NCBI RefSeq assembly: GCF_016907555.1
Contig: NZ_JAFBCE010000001.1
Location: 992,001-1,056,000 of the forward strand
From: Microbacterium laevaniformans
GTDB lineage: Bacteria; Actinomycetota; Actinomycetes; Actinomycetales; Microbacteriaceae
Length of the DNA: 64,000 nt
Reading direction: 5' to 3'
Part shown: one piece after another, positions 36,519 through 44,973 of the stretch
Layout of the letters: the number at the start of each line of letters is the position of its first letter
Numbering within the stretch: the stretch's first letter is position 1
Program-made: the position numbers and the translations under genes
Notes under the pieces: generated by a model
Database searches by the model: none
Seen by the model: only the letters and a program-made list of their open reading frames with translations
What the model was told of the DNA's origin: nothing

Positions 36519-37154
36519 TCAGGGAAGCAGCGGTATGAGCTCCCGCAGGTCGACGGGTCCGACGACGAGGTCGGCCTGCCGTCGCACCGCGGGCTTGGCG
36601 TTGAACGCGACACCGAGTCCGGCGACGGCCATCATCCGCAGGTCGTTCGCGCCGTCGCCCACGGCGATCGTGCGGGCGAGGGGAACACCGGATGCCGCGG
36701 CCCACTCGCGCAGTGCTGCCGCTTTGCCGGCGGCATCCACGATCTCGCCATCGACGAGGCCGGACAGCACGCCGCCGTCGACGGCCAGTCGATTCGCGCG
36801 CCACTCGTCGATTCCGAGCGGGGGTGCGATGACGTCCAGGATCTCGTGGAATCCGCCGGATACGACGGCGGCCCGCCCGCCGCGGGCGTGAATGGCGGCG
36901 ACGAGCTCGACCGCTCCCGGGGTGGGCTCTACGCGCGCCCGCACGCGGTCGAAGGCGCTCAGCGGGACGCCGCGCAGCTCCGCCACGCGCGAGCGCAGAC
37001 TCGTCGCGAAATCCACTTCACCGCGCATCGCCGCCTCGGTGGCCGCCGCGACTTCGGGGCCACGGCCGGCCTCGTCGGCGATGAGCTCGATGACTTCGTT
37101 GCGCAGCAGAGTGGAGTCGGCGTCGAACACGACGAGGAAGCGGGCGTCAGGCAC
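36519..37154 (-). CDS. serB: Phosphoserine phosphatase (HAD family)
   Basis: Last step of serine synthesis by hydrolysis of phosphoserine; 211 residues, without an N-terminal ACT domain. Catalytic motif DADST at residues 11-15 (Asp11 nucleophile, Asp13 acid/base), motif II Ser in VVSGGFHEI, and motif III/IV in AVGDGANDLRMM. The GTG start is 20 bases after the glgC region's stop on the same strand and close to it, so co-transcription with glgC is possible. Confidence 0.88.
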   Translation of the reverse strand: MPDARFLVVFDADSTLLRNEVIELIADEAGRGPEVAAATEAAMRGEVDFATSLRSRVAELRGVPLSAFDRVRARVEPTPGAVELVAAIHARGGRAAVVSGGFHEILDVIAPPLGIDEWRANRLAVDGGVLSGLVDGEIVDAAGKAAALREWAAASGVPLARTIAVGDGANDLRMMAVAGLGVAFNAKPAVRRQADLVVGPVDLRELIPLLP

Positions 37155-37173
37155 CCGTCCAACCTATCGGCCG

Positions 37174-38418
37174 TCAGCGTGCGACGTAGGCGTTCTTCCC
37201 CACCACGGTGATGCCGCTGTCGGTCACGGTGAAGCCGCGCGCGAGATCGAAGGCGCGATCGACGCCGACCGTCGCCCCCGGCTCCAGCACGACGTTCTTG
37301 TCGAGGATCGCGCGATGCACCCGCGCGCCAGCACCGACCTGGACGTGATCGAAGAGCACGGAATCGGTGATGGTCGAGCCGCCGCCCGACAACGTCCACG
37401 GGCCGACCACGGAGCGCTCCAGATGGGTTCCCGACAGCACCGAGCCCAGTGACACGATCGAGTCGATCGCGTTGCCCATCCGGCCGACGCCGTCGCGCAC
37501 GAACTTGGCGGGCGGCGAGTTCACCGACTGCGAGTGGATCGGCCAGTCGATGTTGTAGAGGTTGAAGATCGGCAGCGTCGAGATGAGATCCATGTGCGCG
37601 TCGAAGAACGAGTCGATCGTGCCCACATCCCGCCAGTAATCGCGGTCGCGGTCGGTCGAGCCCGGCACGTCGTTGCGCTTGAAGTCGTAGACCGCCGCCT
37701 CGCCGCGCCCCACGAAATAGGGGATGATGTCGCCGCCCATGTCGTGGTTCGAGCCCGGCAGTTCACCGTCCGCCTCCACCGCAGCGATGAGGGCGTCGGC
37801 GTCGAAGATGTAGTTGCCCATCGATGCCAGGACCTCGTGCGGCGCATCGGCCAGCCCGGTCGGGATCTGGGGCTTTTCGAGGAAGTCGCGGATCGTCACG
37901 TTGTCGCTGGGGTCGAGGTCGATCACCCCGAACTGGTTGGCGAGCCCGATGGGCTGGCGGATGCCGGCGACCGTCGCCTTGGCTCCCGACTCGATGTGCG
38001 CGGCGAGCATCTGCTCGAAGTCCATCCGGTACACGTGGTCGGCGCCGATCACCACCACGATGTCGGGCTTCTCGTCGTGGATGAGGTTCAGCGACTGCAG
38101 GATGGCGTCTGCCGAGCCCGAGAACCAGCGCTTGCCGAGACGCTGCTGGGCGGGCACCGACGCCACGTACGAGTTCAACAGAGCCGACATCCGCCAGGTC
38201 TGGGACACGTGCCGGTCGAGGCTGTGTGACTTGTACTGCGTCAGCACGACGATCTGGCGGAGCCCGGAGTTGATGAGGTTCGAGATCGCGAAGTCGATCA
38301 GCCGGTACTGGCCGCCGAAGGGCACCGCGGGTTTGGCTCTGTCCTCCGTCAGAGGCATGAGGCGCTTTCCCTCGCCGCCGGCGAGGATGATTCCGAAGAC
38401 CTTCGGCGCTGCAGGCAT
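37174..38418 (-). CDS. glgC: Glucose-1-phosphate adenylyltransferase
   Basis: Makes ADP-glucose for glycogen synthesis; 414 residues. The nucleotidyltransferase motif is [23 protein letters not shown] with [32 protein letters not shown] carries the metal-binding Asp, and the C-terminal part is a left-handed beta-helix ([13 protein letters not shown]). The ATG lies 6 bases after a TAGTGT box on its strand, suggesting a leaderless message. Divergent from glgA with only 46 bases between. Confidence 0.95.
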   Translation of the reverse strand: MPAAPKVFGIILAGGEGKRLMPLTEDRAKPAVPFGGQYRLIDFAISNLINSGLRQIVVLTQYKSHSLDRHVSQTWRMSALLNSYVASVPAQQRLGKRWFSGSADAILQSLNLIHDEKPDIVVVIGADHVYRMDFEQMLAAHIESGAKATVAGIRQPIGLANQFGVIDLDPSDNVTIRDFLEKPQIPTGLADAPHEVLASMGNYIFDADALIAAVEADGELPGSNHDMGGDIIPYFVGRGEAAVYDFKRNDVPGSTDRDRDYWRDVGTIDSFFDAHMDLISTLPIFNLYNIDWPIHSQSVNSPPAKFVRDGVGRMGNAIDSIVSLGSVLSGTHLERSVVGPWTLSGGGSTITDSVLFDHVQVGAGARVHRAILDKNVVLEPGATVGVDRAFDLARGFTVTDSGITVVGKNAYVAR

Positions 38419-38464
38419 GTCACCACACTAGGCCCCCGTTCGACCGTGTACTAGCGTTCGTGAC
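38419..38464. promoter_or_regulatory. Divergent leaderless promoters of glgC and glgA
   Basis: Within 46 bases, TAGCGT (38452-38457) precedes the glgA ATG by 7 bases, and ACACTA (38425-38430, TAGTGT on the minus strand) precedes the glgC ATG by 6. Shared space implies linked control of the two glycogen genes. Confidence 0.5.
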
Positions 38465-39658
38465 ATGCGCGTCGACATCGTCACCAAGGAGTACCCGCCC
38501 GAGATCTACGGCGGTGCGGGTGTCCACGTCACCGAACTCGTCTCGGCGCTGCGGCGGAGCATCGAGGTGCAGGTGCGTGCGTTCGGCGGCGACCGCGAGG
38601 AGGCCGACACGACGTCCTACGGCGTGCCGGTCGAGCTCGCCGGCGCCAACCCCGCGCTGCAGACGCTCGGCACGGACCTGGAGATCGTCGGCGGTGTCGC
38701 GGGCGCCGATGTGGTGCACTCGCACACGTGGTACGCGAACTTCGCGGGGCACCTCGCCTCGCTGTTGCACGGCATCCCGCACGTCGTGACGGCCCACTCA
38801 CTCGAGCCGCTGCGACCGTGGAAGGCGGAGCAGCTCGGAGGCGGGTATGCCGTGTCGAGCTACATCGAGAAGACCGCGTACGAGAACGCCGCTGCCGTGA
38901 TCGCGGTCAGCGACGGAATGCGCCGCGACATCCTGCGCAGCTATCCCTCGCTCGATCCCGCGAAAGTGCGCGTGATCTACAACGGGATCGACGTGGAGGC
39001 GTGGCATCCGCGGGAGGACCCTGCGCTTCTCGAGCGCTACGGCATCGATCCGAACCGCCCGTCGGTGGTGTTCGTCGGTCGTATCACCCGGCAGAAGGGC
39101 CTGCCCTATTTCCTTCGGGCCGCCGCCGAGCTGCCCGCAGACGTGCAGATCGTCCTCTGCGCCGGCGCTCCGGACACGCCGCAGATCATGGCCGAGGTCG
39201 AGGGTCTCGTCCGCGACCTCCAGGCGCGCCGGGACGGCGTGGTGTGGATCGACGAGTTCCTGCAGCGCGACCAGCTCTGCGCGATCCTGACGTCGGCCAC
39301 CACCTTCGTGTGCCCGAGCGTCTACGAGCCGCTCGGCATCGTGAACCTCGAGGCGATGGCCTGCGGTGCCGCCGTCGTCGGCACCGCGACCGGCGGCATC
39401 CCCGAGGTCGTCGTCGACGGGGTCACCGGGCGGTTGGTTCCGATCGAGCAGGTGCAGGACGGGACCGGGACGCCCGTCGACCCCGACCGCTTCGTCGCCG
39501 ATCTCGCGGCCGTGCTCACCGACGTGGTGTCCGACCCCGAGAGAGCGCGCGCGTACGGCGCGGCCGGCCGGGAACGCGCCGCCACGGCCTTCAGTTGGCA
39601 GGCGATCGCCGACGCCACGGAGGCTCTCTACCGTGAGGTCGCCGAGCGCGCGGACTGA
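38465..39658 (+). CDS. glgA: Glycogen synthase, actinobacterial GT4 type
   Basis: GT4 glycosyltransferase of 397 residues, the short actinobacterial form that uses ADP-glucose to extend glycogen (or make maltose 1-phosphate, as shown for mycobacterial GlgM-type enzymes). KEYPPEIYGGAGVHVTELV is the N-terminal signature. VIYNGIDVEAWHP and FVGRITRQKGL lead into the nucleotide-sugar site, where EPLGIVNLEAM gives the retaining Glu-x7-Glu pair. Divergent from glgC. Confidence 0.92.
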   Translation: MRVDIVTKEYPPEIYGGAGVHVTELVSALRRSIEVQVRAFGGDREEADTTSYGVPVELAGANPALQTLGTDLEIVGGVAGADVVHSHTWYANFAGHLASLLHGIPHVVTAHSLEPLRPWKAEQLGGGYAVSSYIEKTAYENAAAVIAVSDGMRRDILRSYPSLDPAKVRVIYNGIDVEAWHPREDPALLERYGIDPNRPSVVFVGRITRQKGLPYFLRAAAELPADVQIVLCAGAPDTPQIMAEVEGLVRDLQARRDGVVWIDEFLQRDQLCAILTSATTFVCPSVYEPLGIVNLEAMACGAAVVGTATGGIPEVVVDGVTGRLVPIEQVQDGTGTPVDPDRFVADLAAVLTDVVSDPERARAYGAAGRERAATAFSWQAIADATEALYREVAERAD

Positions 39659-39728
39659 GTGCGCGGACTGCGTGCGCGTCCGGCGCGTACCGCCGGGATG
39701 GCCGGGATGCCCCCGATAGGCTGGGGGC

Positions 39729-40520
39729 ATGCCTCAGGTGCTCGAATTCGTCGATGTCGTCGTCCGCCGCAATGCTCGCAACATCATCGATCGCATCGAC
39801 TGGCACGTCGCCGACGATGAGCGCTGGGTGGTCCTCGGACCCAACGGTGCCGGCAAGACCACCATCCTGCAGCTCGCGGCGACGCTGATCCACCCGACAT
39901 CGGGTGAGGTCACGATCCTGGACGAGCGTCTCGGACGCACCGACGTGTTCGATCTGCGGCCGCGCATCGGGTTCGCGTCGTCGGCGATGGCCCGCCGGGT
40001 TCCGCCGGAGGAGACGGTGCTCGACGTCGTCCTGACCGCTGCGTTCTCCGTGCTCGGGCGCTGGAACGAGACCTACGAGACGATCGACGAGCGTCGCGCA
40101 CGCCGCGTGTTGGCCGAGTGGAAGCTGGACCACCTCGCCGAGCGCACCTTCGGGACTCTGTCCGACGGCGAGCAGAAGCGGGTGCAGATCGCCCGCGCCG
40201 TGATGACCGATCCGGAGCTGTTGCTGCTCGATGAGCCGACGGCGAGCCTCGACCTCGGCGCGCGCGAAGAGCTTCTCGAGCTGCTCAGCGGCTACGCGCA
40301 GGCGCCGACGACGCCGGCTATGGTGATGGTGACCCATCACGTCGAGGAGATCCCCGTCGGATTCACCCACGTCCTGCTCCTTCGCGACGGCGCTGTCGTG
40401 GCCGCGGGACCGCTCCAGGAGACGCTCACCGCGGAGAACCTCTCGGCCACCTTTGGCATGCCGATCGCCCTGACCGAGGAGGGCGGGCGCTACGCCGCGC
40501 GGGCTACGCACGGCGACTGA
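39729..40520 (+). CDS. ABC transporter-type ATPase, stand-alone
   Basis: A 263-residue ATPase. Walker [10 protein letters not shown], signature [15 protein letters not shown] (Asp replaces Gly in LSGGE), Walker [17 protein letters not shown]-loop [10 protein letters not shown]. No permease is adjacent, so its partner or role is unknown; similar single ATPases are often encoded alone in actinobacteria and resemble ModF/PhrA-like proteins. A TAGGCT box lies 6 bases before the ATG, so the message is probably leaderless. Confidence 0.86.
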   Translation: MPQVLEFVDVVVRRNARNIIDRIDWHVADDERWVVLGPNGAGKTTILQLAATLIHPTSGEVTILDERLGRTDVFDLRPRIGFASSAMARRVPPEETVLDVVLTAAFSVLGRWNETYETIDERRARRVLAEWKLDHLAERTFGTLSDGEQKRVQIARAVMTDPELLLLDEPTASLDLGAREELLELLSGYAQAPTTPAMVMVTHHVEEIPVGFTHVLLLRDGAVVAAGPLQETLTAENLSATFGMPIALTEEGGRYAARATHGD

Positions 40521-40552
40521 GATCCGGATTCTTCCGAGCGGCCTCAGGCTGG

Positions 40553-40558
40553 TATGAT
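40553..40558 (+). promoter_or_regulatory. -10 box for rpmE2
   Basis: TATGAT, a good -10 match, lies 84 bases before the ATG of rpmE2 and leaves a leader of about 80 bases. I see no Zur-type palindrome in it. Confidence 0.5.
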
Positions 40559-40642
40559 CGATCCTTGGTGCATGCGCGCCCGCGCCCGCATCACAGACTT
40601 CCCTCGCCCTGGCAAAATCCAGGGCACCACGTTAGGAACCCC

Positions 40643-40900
40643 ATGAAGACTGACATCCACCCCGAGTACCAGGCGGTCGTGTTCCGCGACCTCGGCTCCG
40701 GCGAGACCTTCCTGACCCGTTCGACGGTCACGAGCGACAAGACGATCGAGCTCGACGGTGAGACCTACCCGGTCATCGACGTCGAAATCTCCTCGGCCTC
40801 GCACCCGTTCTACACGGGCAAGCAGCGCATCATGGACTCGGCCGGTCGCGTCGAGAAGTTCAACCAGCGCTTCAAGAACTTCGGCGGTTCGAGCAAGTAA
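40643..40900 (+). CDS. rpmE2: 50S ribosomal protein L31, type B
   Basis: Ribosomal protein L31 of the cysteine-free (C-minus) class; 85 residues. [37 protein letters not shown] and [24 protein letters not shown] are type-B signatures. There are no zinc-binding cysteines; in other bacteria this form replaces the zinc form under zinc limitation. The ATG follows TTAGGAACCCC. Two interlocked terminator hairpins follow. Confidence 0.96.
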   Translation: MKTDIHPEYQAVVFRDLGSGETFLTRSTVTSDKTIELDGETYPVIDVEISSASHPFYTGKQRIMDSAGRVEKFNQRFKNFGGSSK

Positions 40901-40911
40901 TCCGAATCCCG

Positions 40912-40939
40912 CGAAAGCCCCGCTCCGGCGGGGCTTTCG
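40912..40939 (+). terminator. Terminator hairpin after rpmE2
   Basis: Perfect 12-bp stem, CGAAAGCCCCGC at 40912-40923 with 40928-40939, TCCG loop. It shares its last two bases with the next hairpin. Confidence 0.8.
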
Positions 40940-40970
40940 TCGTGGTGGGCGTCGAACGCCCACCACGACG
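40938..40970. terminator. Second hairpin between rpmE2 and the exonuclease gene
   Basis: Perfect 14-bp stem, 40938-40951 with 40957-40970, loop TCGAA. It probably serves the convergent minus-strand exonuclease gene, whose stop is at 40982. Confidence 0.75.
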
Positions 40971-40981
40971 CGAGCGGTCGA

Positions 40982-41740
40982 TCAGCGGATCGGCCAGCTG
41001 CCGTCGAGGCGGTCGTCGGGGTCGAGTCGGCCGATGCGGATGAAGTAATCGGTGAGGCTGTCGGCCTGCGCGCGTGCCCACCCGATCTGACGGGTGTGCA
41101 GCTCGTGGACGGGTGCATCGAGCTCGAACCGTCGTGCCAGCGCCTGTGCGACCCGGCCCGCCGCGATCGCGTCGGCGGCCGCGTCGTGCGCGCCGACGAG
41201 CGGCACGGCGTAATGCGCCGCGACGGCTTCGAGGGTGCGCTTGCCGCGGCGGAAGCGGTCGTGTGCTTTGTCCAGCACGAGGGGATCGATGACCGGCGAC
41301 GGCTCCAGGATCGGCGGGATGCCGTGTCGGAGCGCCTCGTATTTGAGCAGCGAGAAGTCGAACGGGGCGTTGTAGGCCACCACCGGGATGCCGGCGTCCA
41401 GCAGATCGCGCAGTGCAGAGACGACCTCCGCGATCACGGAGGGCGCGGCCGAGCCGTGCGCGCGGGCGTGTGCCGTCGTGATGCCGTGGACGGCGGTGGC
41501 GCCCTCGGGGATGTCGATACCCGGATCGGCAAGCCATGACCGCGCCCGAACGGCCGTGCCGCTGGCGTCGAGGAGACCGACATGGGCCGTGACGATACGG
41601 TCGGAGGTCACGTCGACGCCGGTCGTCTCCAGATCGAAGACGCCCACGGCATCCGCCCAGCCGAGGCGGGCAGGCCGGGTGGGAGCGATCGCGGCGGCCG
41701 GATCCTCCTCCCACAGGGGAATCGTCTGCCACGTCTGCAT
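40982..41740 (-). CDS. DnaQ-like 3'-5' exonuclease
   Basis: A 252-residue DEDD-type exonuclease resembling the epsilon proofreading domain. Exo I GVFDLETTGVD (the two acidic metal ligands), the VHGITTAHARAHG stretch, Exo II VAYNAPFDFSLLKYEAL, and Exo III VGAHDAAADAIAAG with the catalytic His. The frame is open 10 codons further, but the ATG at 41740 gives MQTWQTIPLWEED. Stand-alone, so more likely a repair or RNA/DNA trimming enzyme than the polymerase III subunit. Confidence 0.9.
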   Translation of the reverse strand: MQTWQTIPLWEEDPAAAIAPTRPARLGWADAVGVFDLETTGVDVTSDRIVTAHVGLLDASGTAVRARSWLADPGIDIPEGATAVHGITTAHARAHGSAAPSVIAEVVSALRDLLDAGIPVVAYNAPFDFSLLKYEALRHGIPPILEPSPVIDPLVLDKAHDRFRRGKRTLEAVAAHYAVPLVGAHDAAADAIAAGRVAQALARRFELDAPVHELHTRQIGWARAQADSLTDYFIRIGRLDPDDRLDGSWPIR

Positions 41741-41817
41741 GCCCCCGAGGTTATGCGTGGGCGCCGACATCGCGGCGCAGGCGCGCGGGCACGACCGCCG
41801 GCGAGGGGGCAGCCTTC

Positions 41818-41823
41818 TAGACT
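41818..41823 (+). promoter_or_regulatory. -10 box for a leaderless hydrolase gene
   Basis: TAGACT ends 6 bases before the ATG at 41830, the spacing expected when transcription starts at the start codon. Confidence 0.5.
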
Positions 41824-41829
41824 TCTGGG

Positions 41830-42729
41830 ATGACCGTCGCCTCGCCCTACGCCGACCGCCTGGCCGCCATCGCCGTGGGGCGCGACGAGATCGAGATCTC
41901 CGGGACGCGGACGGCGTACTGGGTGTACGGAGATCCCGCGGCGCCGATCACGCTCGTCGCCGTGCACGGATACCGCGGTGACCACCACGGACTGGAGCCG
42001 GTCGTGGCCTACCTCGACGGCATCCGCGTCATCTCGCCCGACCTCCCCGGGTTCGGTGAGACGCCACCGCTTCCGGGAGTGGAGCACACACTCGACGCCT
42101 ACGCGCAGTGGCTGCGCGTCTTCGTGGATGCCGTGGCGCCGGGAGCCGTCGTGCTGGGGCACTCCTTCGGGTCGATCGTCGTCGCCGCGGCGGTCGCCGC
42201 AGGACTGCAGACCCCGCGCGTGATCCTCGTCAACCCGATCGGTGCCCCGGCACTGGAGGGGCCGCGCGGCGTCCTCACGCGACTGGCGGTGCTCTACTAC
42301 CGCCTCGGCGCGAAGCTGCCGAAGCGGATCGGTGACGCGCTCCTGCGAAACCGCATGATCGTCCGCGTGATGAGCGTCTCGATGGCCAAGACCCGTGACC
42401 CGCTGCTGCGCCGCTTCATCCACGACCAGCACGACACCTACTTCTCCCTCTTCCACGATCGTGACGTGCTGTACGAGGGTTTCGTCACCTCCGTCTCGAA
42501 CGACGTCCGCCGCTTCGCACCGGCGATCGCGCAGCCGACGCTGCTGATCGCCGCGGAAAAGGACGACATCACGCCGATCGAGGCCGAGCGGCGGCTGCAA
42601 GGGATGTTCCCCGACGCCGAGCTGGTCGAGATCCCCGCGGTCGGCCACCTCATCCACTACGAGACTCCGCAGGTGGCCGCAGAGGCGGTCAGGCTTTTTC
42701 TCGCGCCTTCCGGCGACGGTACGCGTTGA
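41830..42729 (+). CDS. Alpha/beta hydrolase
   Basis: A 299-residue alpha/beta-fold hydrolase. The oxyanion-loop region is VAVHGYRGDHHGLEPV, the nucleophile elbow VLGHSFGSIVVAAAV, the acid region LIAAEKDDITPIEAE, and the catalytic His is in VGHLIHYETP. Substrate unknown. The 3' end overlaps the convergent CGNR gene by 41 bases. Confidence 0.86.
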   Translation: MTVASPYADRLAAIAVGRDEIEISGTRTAYWVYGDPAAPITLVAVHGYRGDHHGLEPVVAYLDGIRVISPDLPGFGETPPLPGVEHTLDAYAQWLRVFVDAVAPGAVVLGHSFGSIVVAAAVAAGLQTPRVILVNPIGAPALEGPRGVLTRLAVLYYRLGAKLPKRIGDALLRNRMIVRVMSVSMAKTRDPLLRRFIHDQHDTYFSLFHDRDVLYEGFVTSVSNDVRRFAPAIAQPTLLIAAEKDDITPIEAERRLQGMFPDAELVEIPAVGHLIHYETPQVAAEAVRLFLAPSGDGTR

Positions 42730-43249
42730 CGTTCATGCGGTTGCCGCAGTTTCCGGTGTCGCAGTAGCGCTTCGAACCGTTCTTCGAGAAGTCGACATAG
42801 ACCGACTCGCAGTCGTCCGCCGCGCAGACGCGGACGCGATCCCACGCATCGGAGCGGATGACGTCGACGAACGCCATCGCCGATTCCACGAGCATGCGCA
42901 TCGCCAGGGGGGCGTCGGGCGCCGTGGCATGGATGTGCCAATCGAACTGATCGTGGATGACGAGTTGGGGCAGTGCCCGACCATCGCGCAGCATCGCGTT
43001 GACGAGCGGCACGGCGCGGTCGCGATCGACGTCCCACAGCGCCCGAAGGCGCGAGCGGTTCGCGCGGACGGCGGTGAGCTCGGCGGCATCTCGGCGGAAG
43101 GCTCCGGTGTAGGAGAACTCGGCGAGGTAGGCTGCCAGATCCGCCTGCGTCTGGAGGCGGTCGACGCCGGATGTGTCGGTGTCCGGCAGGGTGTTGACCA
43201 GGGCTGCGGCGGCACGCAGAGACATTTGGGTGTCATGGATGAAGACCAC
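42689..43249 (-). CDS. CGNR zinc-finger transcription regulator
   Basis: A 186-residue protein of the ABATE/CGNR class. The N-terminal ~130 residues are the ABATE-like stress-sensing domain (MSLRAAAALVNTLPD, then LRALWDVDRDRAVPLVNAML). The C-terminus has the CGNR zinc finger: VCAADDCESVYVDFSKNG, then RYCDTGNCGNRMNVNAYRRR, four cysteines in all. It is encoded divergently from an EamA transporter with 55 bases between, so it is a likely regulator of that gene. Confidence 0.92.
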   Translation of the reverse strand: MVFIHDTQMSLRAAAALVNTLPDTDTSGVDRLQTQADLAAYLAEFSYTGAFRRDAAELTAVRANRSRLRALWDVDRDRAVPLVNAMLRDGRALPQLVIHDQFDWHIHATAPDAPLAMRMLVESAMAFVDVIRSDAWDRVRVCAADDCESVYVDFSKNGSKRYCDTGNCGNRMNVNAYRRRKAREKA

Positions 43250-43304
43250 GTTGACTCCTGACCTCGCCGGGCGATAGTGTCACCAGTGTATTCGCTGTTC
43301 AGTC

Positions 43305-44387
43305 ATGACAGCCCGCACTCGAACCCGAGGACCGCCGGTGTCTCGCACCGCTTCATCCGCCCGCACGACGGGGATCGTCATGGCCGTCGTCTCGGCCCTC
43401 GCCTTCTCTTCGAGCGGACCGCTGGTCAAGCCGCTGCTCGAGGCCGGGTGGTCGCTCTCGGCGGCGCTGGTCGTGCGCATGGGACTCGCCGCGCTGATCC
43501 TGTCGCCCGCTCTCGTGCGTGCGGCGCGGCGTGAGCGCGGATTCCTCCGCCGGCACGCCCTCTCGCTCGTCGCGTTCGGGCTCATCCCGGTGCTGGGGTG
43601 TCAGCTGCTGTTCTTCTCCGCGATGCAGCGCATGCCCGTCGCCGTCGCGCTTCTCATCCAGTACCTCGCGCCGGTGATGCTCGTCGGATTCGTCTGGATC
43701 CGTACGCGACGCGCCCCGTCGCGACTCGTGATCATCGGATCCGTCGTCGCGATCGTGGGACTCGTGCTCGTCGTCGACGTCACCGGCGCCCGATTCGACC
43801 TGCTGGGCACGCTGCTGGCCCTGGGCGCGGCACTCTGCGTCTGTGTCTATTTCGTGATGAGCGAGCGCACCGGCGACGACCTGCCTCCGCTCGCGCTGGC
43901 CGCCGGCGGGCTGATGGTCGGGGCCGGTCTCGTGCTCCTGCTGGCGGTCGTCGGTGCGATGCCCCTGTCCGCGCCGGCCGTCACGCTCACGTTCCGAGGG
44001 ATCGATGTTCCCGGCATCCTCGCCCTCGGGTGGGTCGGAGCCGTCGGAACGACCCTCGGCTATGCCTTCGGGGTCATGGCCGTGCCTCGCGTAGGCGCTC
44101 GATTGGCGTCGTTCATCGGCCTCAGCGAAGTGCTCTTCGCGCTCGGCTTCGCCTGGCTCCTCCTCGGCGAGGCCCCATCGCCGGTCCAGATCATCGGCGG
44201 TGCGGTGCTGTTGGCGGGGGTGGTGCTCGTGCGAATGGATGCCGGCGCCGCACCTCGCGCCCCGCTTGCGGCGGATGCCGTGCTGCCGCCGACGCCCGAG
44301 TTCTCGCCCGGCGAGGTCAGCGGATCGCGTCCTCCCGTGCCGACTCCAGGAGTGGGCGGATCCGATATCCGATCACTTCGCCCATGA
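43305..44387 (+). CDS. EamA/DMT-family transporter
   Basis: Drug/metabolite-type exporter of 360 residues with about ten membrane segments in two EamA repeats (VMAVVSALAFSSSGPLVKPL; LLALGAALCVCVYFVMSERT). A conserved AMQRMPVAVALLIQYLAPV helix and FIGLSEVLFALGFAWLLLGE lie near the ends of each half. The tail of about 60 residues is Pro/Ala-rich and overlaps the convergent Lrp gene by 71 bases. The substrate is unknown; its divergent CGNR neighbour probably controls it. A GTG at 43338 is an alternative start. Confidence 0.88.
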   Translation: MTARTRTRGPPVSRTASSARTTGIVMAVVSALAFSSSGPLVKPLLEAGWSLSAALVVRMGLAALILSPALVRAARRERGFLRRHALSLVAFGLIPVLGCQLLFFSAMQRMPVAVALLIQYLAPVMLVGFVWIRTRRAPSRLVIIGSVVAIVGLVLVVDVTGARFDLLGTLLALGAALCVCVYFVMSERTGDDLPPLALAAGGLMVGAGLVLLLAVVGAMPLSAPAVTLTFRGIDVPGILALGWVGAVGTTLGYAFGVMAVPRVGARLASFIGLSEVLFALGFAWLLLGEAPSPVQIIGGAVLLAGVVLVRMDAGAAPRAPLAADAVLPPTPEFSPGEVSGSRPPVPTPGVGGSDIRSLRP

Positions 44388-44796
44388 CCAACGACGTTTC
44401 GGTGCGTTCGACCCCGTCGATCGCGAGGATCCGCGCGTCGACGTCGAACAGGTGCTGGGTGTCGCGCGCAGCGACGCGCACCAGCAGGTCGACCTGCCCG
44501 CTCATGCCGTAGGCCTGCACCACCTCGGGGAGCGTCGCGATCGCCTGCGTGATGCGAGGCAACTCCGCCTGGCGCACGGTGACGCTCACCATCGCTTCGA
44601 TCGGCAGGCCCAGTGCGAGCGGGGGGATGGCCCGTTCGAACGACTGGAAGACGCCGCCGCGCTCCAGGCGCGCCAGCCGCGCCTGCACGGTGTTGCGGGA
44701 CAGCCCGAGCCGTTCGGCGAGCGCCACGACCGTGGCGCGGTGATCGTCGGCGAGCGCGTTCAACAAGTCGAGGTCGACGCGGTCAAGAGGTCCCAT
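44317..44796 (-). CDS. Lrp/AsnC-family transcription regulator
   Basis: A 159-residue Lrp-type regulator. N-terminal HTH (DRVDLDLLNALADDHRATVV, ERLGLSRNTVQARLARLERG) and a C-terminal RAM ligand-binding domain (MVSVTVRQAELPRITQAIA; VDLLVRVAARDTQHLF). The ATG at 44796 is the usual start; the frame is open further upstream. It is divergent from the E1 alpha-E1 beta-E2 operon and is a likely amino-acid-sensing (BkdR-like) regulator of it. A TACAGT box (44805-44810 on its strand) is close to the ATG. Confidence 0.92.
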   Translation of the reverse strand: MGPLDRVDLDLLNALADDHRATVVALAERLGLSRNTVQARLARLERGGVFQSFERAIPPLALGLPIEAMVSVTVRQAELPRITQAIATLPEVVQAYGMSGQVDLLVRVAARDTQHLFDVDARILAIDGVERTETSLVMGEVIGYRIRPLLESAREDAIR

Positions 44797-44862
44797 ACTG
44801 CCCAACTGTACCAGCAGCAGCCGGTGCCACATGGGCAACATGATCAGTGCGAGCAAAGATGC

Positions 44863-44891
44863 TTGAGCTAGGTGCCAGTTCGACGTAATCT
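44863..44891 (+). promoter_or_regulatory. Promoter of the 2-oxoacid dehydrogenase operon
   Basis: TTGAGC (44863-44868) and TAATCT (44886-44891) with an exact 17-base spacer, the best full promoter in the window. It lies in the region shared with the divergent Lrp gene. Confidence 0.7.
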
Positions 44892-44973
44892 TCCACGCAA
44901 CCGGCGACGAGGCCGGCCCGGGCGGCCGCCGCGGTCCACAAGACAGCGGCTGAGCCAGAGAGGGATGACGACG

